The notes under the pieces are model-generated. The model saw only the letters and a program-made list of their open reading frames with translations, did not search any database and was not told the DNA's origin. 5,919 nt of DNA, from positions 1 to 5,919 of the forward strand of contig CBDUCN010000316.1 of NCBI GenBank assembly GCA_965365655.1, written 5' to 3'. Each line of letters opens with the position of its first letter. The stretch's first letter is position 1. Positions 5,427 to 5,919 of the stretch are shown here, one piece after another. The stretch comes from JBFHNV01 sp965365655 (GTDB taxonomy: Bacteria; Pseudomonadota; Gammaproteobacteria; HK1). Position numbers and translations under genes: made by a program.

Positions 5427-5919
5427 TCAGTCCGGGCGTACCCGCTCCACCCGCACCAGGCCGTCCGGCCCGAGGCGGCCGCGCACCTCCACCCGATCAC
5501 CGTCGCGCGGCGTGCGATCGACGCGGGTGCCGCCGTGGATGACGATCGGCAGGCCGTCGAGCGACCCGCGCCGCGTGAGCGTGCCGCCCAGCCGCACCCG
5601 CGCGCCCTCCGGGTACGGCGCCGGGTTGCCCGCGGCGTCGCGCGCGCCGCCGGCCACCCAGCGCTCGATCAGCGCCACCTCGTCCTCGCTCAGCCACGGC
5701 GGCCCGTCGAACGGCATCTGCGGGCGCGACAGGCCGCGCACCCGGCGCAGCAGCTCACTCGCGCGCGGGTGGCCGGGCACGATGCGCGCACGCTCGCCGG
5801 ACTCGAGCGCGGCCGCGTAGCCGTCGAGCCGGAAGCCCTCCGGCGCCGGCCCGCGCAGCCCGCCGTCGGTGTGGCACTTCACGCAGCGCCGCGCGAACAG
5901 CGGCGCGACGTGCGTCCAG
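5427..5919 (-). CDS. Mono-haem cytochrome c-type protein with C-terminal beta-rich domain (5' truncated)
   Basis: The gene enters from the right edge; 163 residues and the TGA stop are visible. Counting from the first complete codon (Trp, 5916-5918), the haem-binding motif CVKCH is at 12-16 in APLFARRCVKCHTDGG. A likely sixth ligand is Met68 in RPQMPFDGPPWLS, followed by the usual closing helix EDEVALIERWVAGGA (78-92). This layout is a class I-like cytochrome c domain, resembling those written 'F...C..CH...G......L' in large oxidoreductase and planctomycete-type cytochromes. After a Pro-rich linker, residues about 100-163 form short beta strands (ARVRLGGTL, LPIVIHGGTRVD, DRVEVRGRL, GLVRVERVRP) like an OB-fold or DUF5666-type domain. 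The protein must act outside the cytoplasm, since haem is attached there; its signal peptide would be beyond the window. Its redox partner is unknown. A GTG within CVKCH is not the start. Confidence 0.85.
   Translation of the reverse strand, partial: WTHVAPLFARRCVKCHTDGGLRGPAPEGFRLDGYAAALESGERARIVPGHPRASELLRRVRGLSRPQMPFDGPPWLSEDEVALIERWVAGGARDAAGNPAPYPEGARVRLGGTLTRRGSLDGLPIVIHGGTRVDRTPRDGDRVEVRGRLGPDGLVRVERVRPD

Noticed and set aside
5288..5500. Longer start for the aldo/keto reductase (to 5500)
   Set aside because: It would bury the Tat signal inside the protein, overlap the cytochrome gene and add an Arg-rich stretch that does not look like protein.
1..5919. Mobile elements, CRISPR arrays, tRNA or rRNA genes, defence or toxin systems
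   Set aside because: No transposase-like protein, spaced repeat array, cloverleaf or known defence motif was seen on either strand.

Overview
This is a gene-dense stretch of very GC-rich bacterial chromosome. Third positions are almost all G or C, which is why long shadow frames stay open on both strands. The gene content (PPK2-type polyphosphate kinase, a ModA2-type molybdate system, a Tat-exported aldo/keto reductase, a c-type cytochrome and a phasin-like protein) suggests a high-GC proteobacterium, probably gamma or beta. That placement is inference; no marker gene is present.

Layout. Plus strand: the last 52 codons of a PPK2-family polyphosphate kinase (1-161), a 128-base gap, then a complete molybdate ABC transporter operon modA-modB-modC (290-2900). 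ModA is the periplasmic binding protein, ModB the membrane channel and ModC the ATPase with a C-terminal TOBE (molbindin-like) domain. Minus strand, converging on modC, in order of transcription: a 5'-truncated mono-haem cytochrome c with a C-terminal beta-rich domain (5919-5427), a Tat-signal aldo/keto reductase (5287-4376), a DUF6064-type multi-pass membrane protein starting 9 bases later (4366-3713), and a small Trp/Gln-rich helical protein resembling phasin/PhaE-type proteins (3570-3055). The two convergent blocks meet in a 154-base gap holding a perfect 15-bp all-GC hairpin, a likely shared transcription end.

How the genes fit together. The three mod genes form a working molybdate importer: the gaps and overlaps are small, and all ABC motifs and the putative oxyanion-binding residues are present. 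The minus-strand genes do not form a recognised pathway. The reductase and DUF6064 genes look co-transcribed; the phasin-like gene has its own strong ribosome binding site and a 142-base leader.

I see no mobile element, CRISPR array, RNA gene, toxin-antitoxin pair or defence system, and no convincing new system. The points most worth checking are the internal Trp repeats of the small helical protein, the exported aldo/keto reductase paired with DUF6064, the cytochrome fused to a beta-rich domain, and the hairpins in the gaps. No gene-free stretch exceeds 300 bases.
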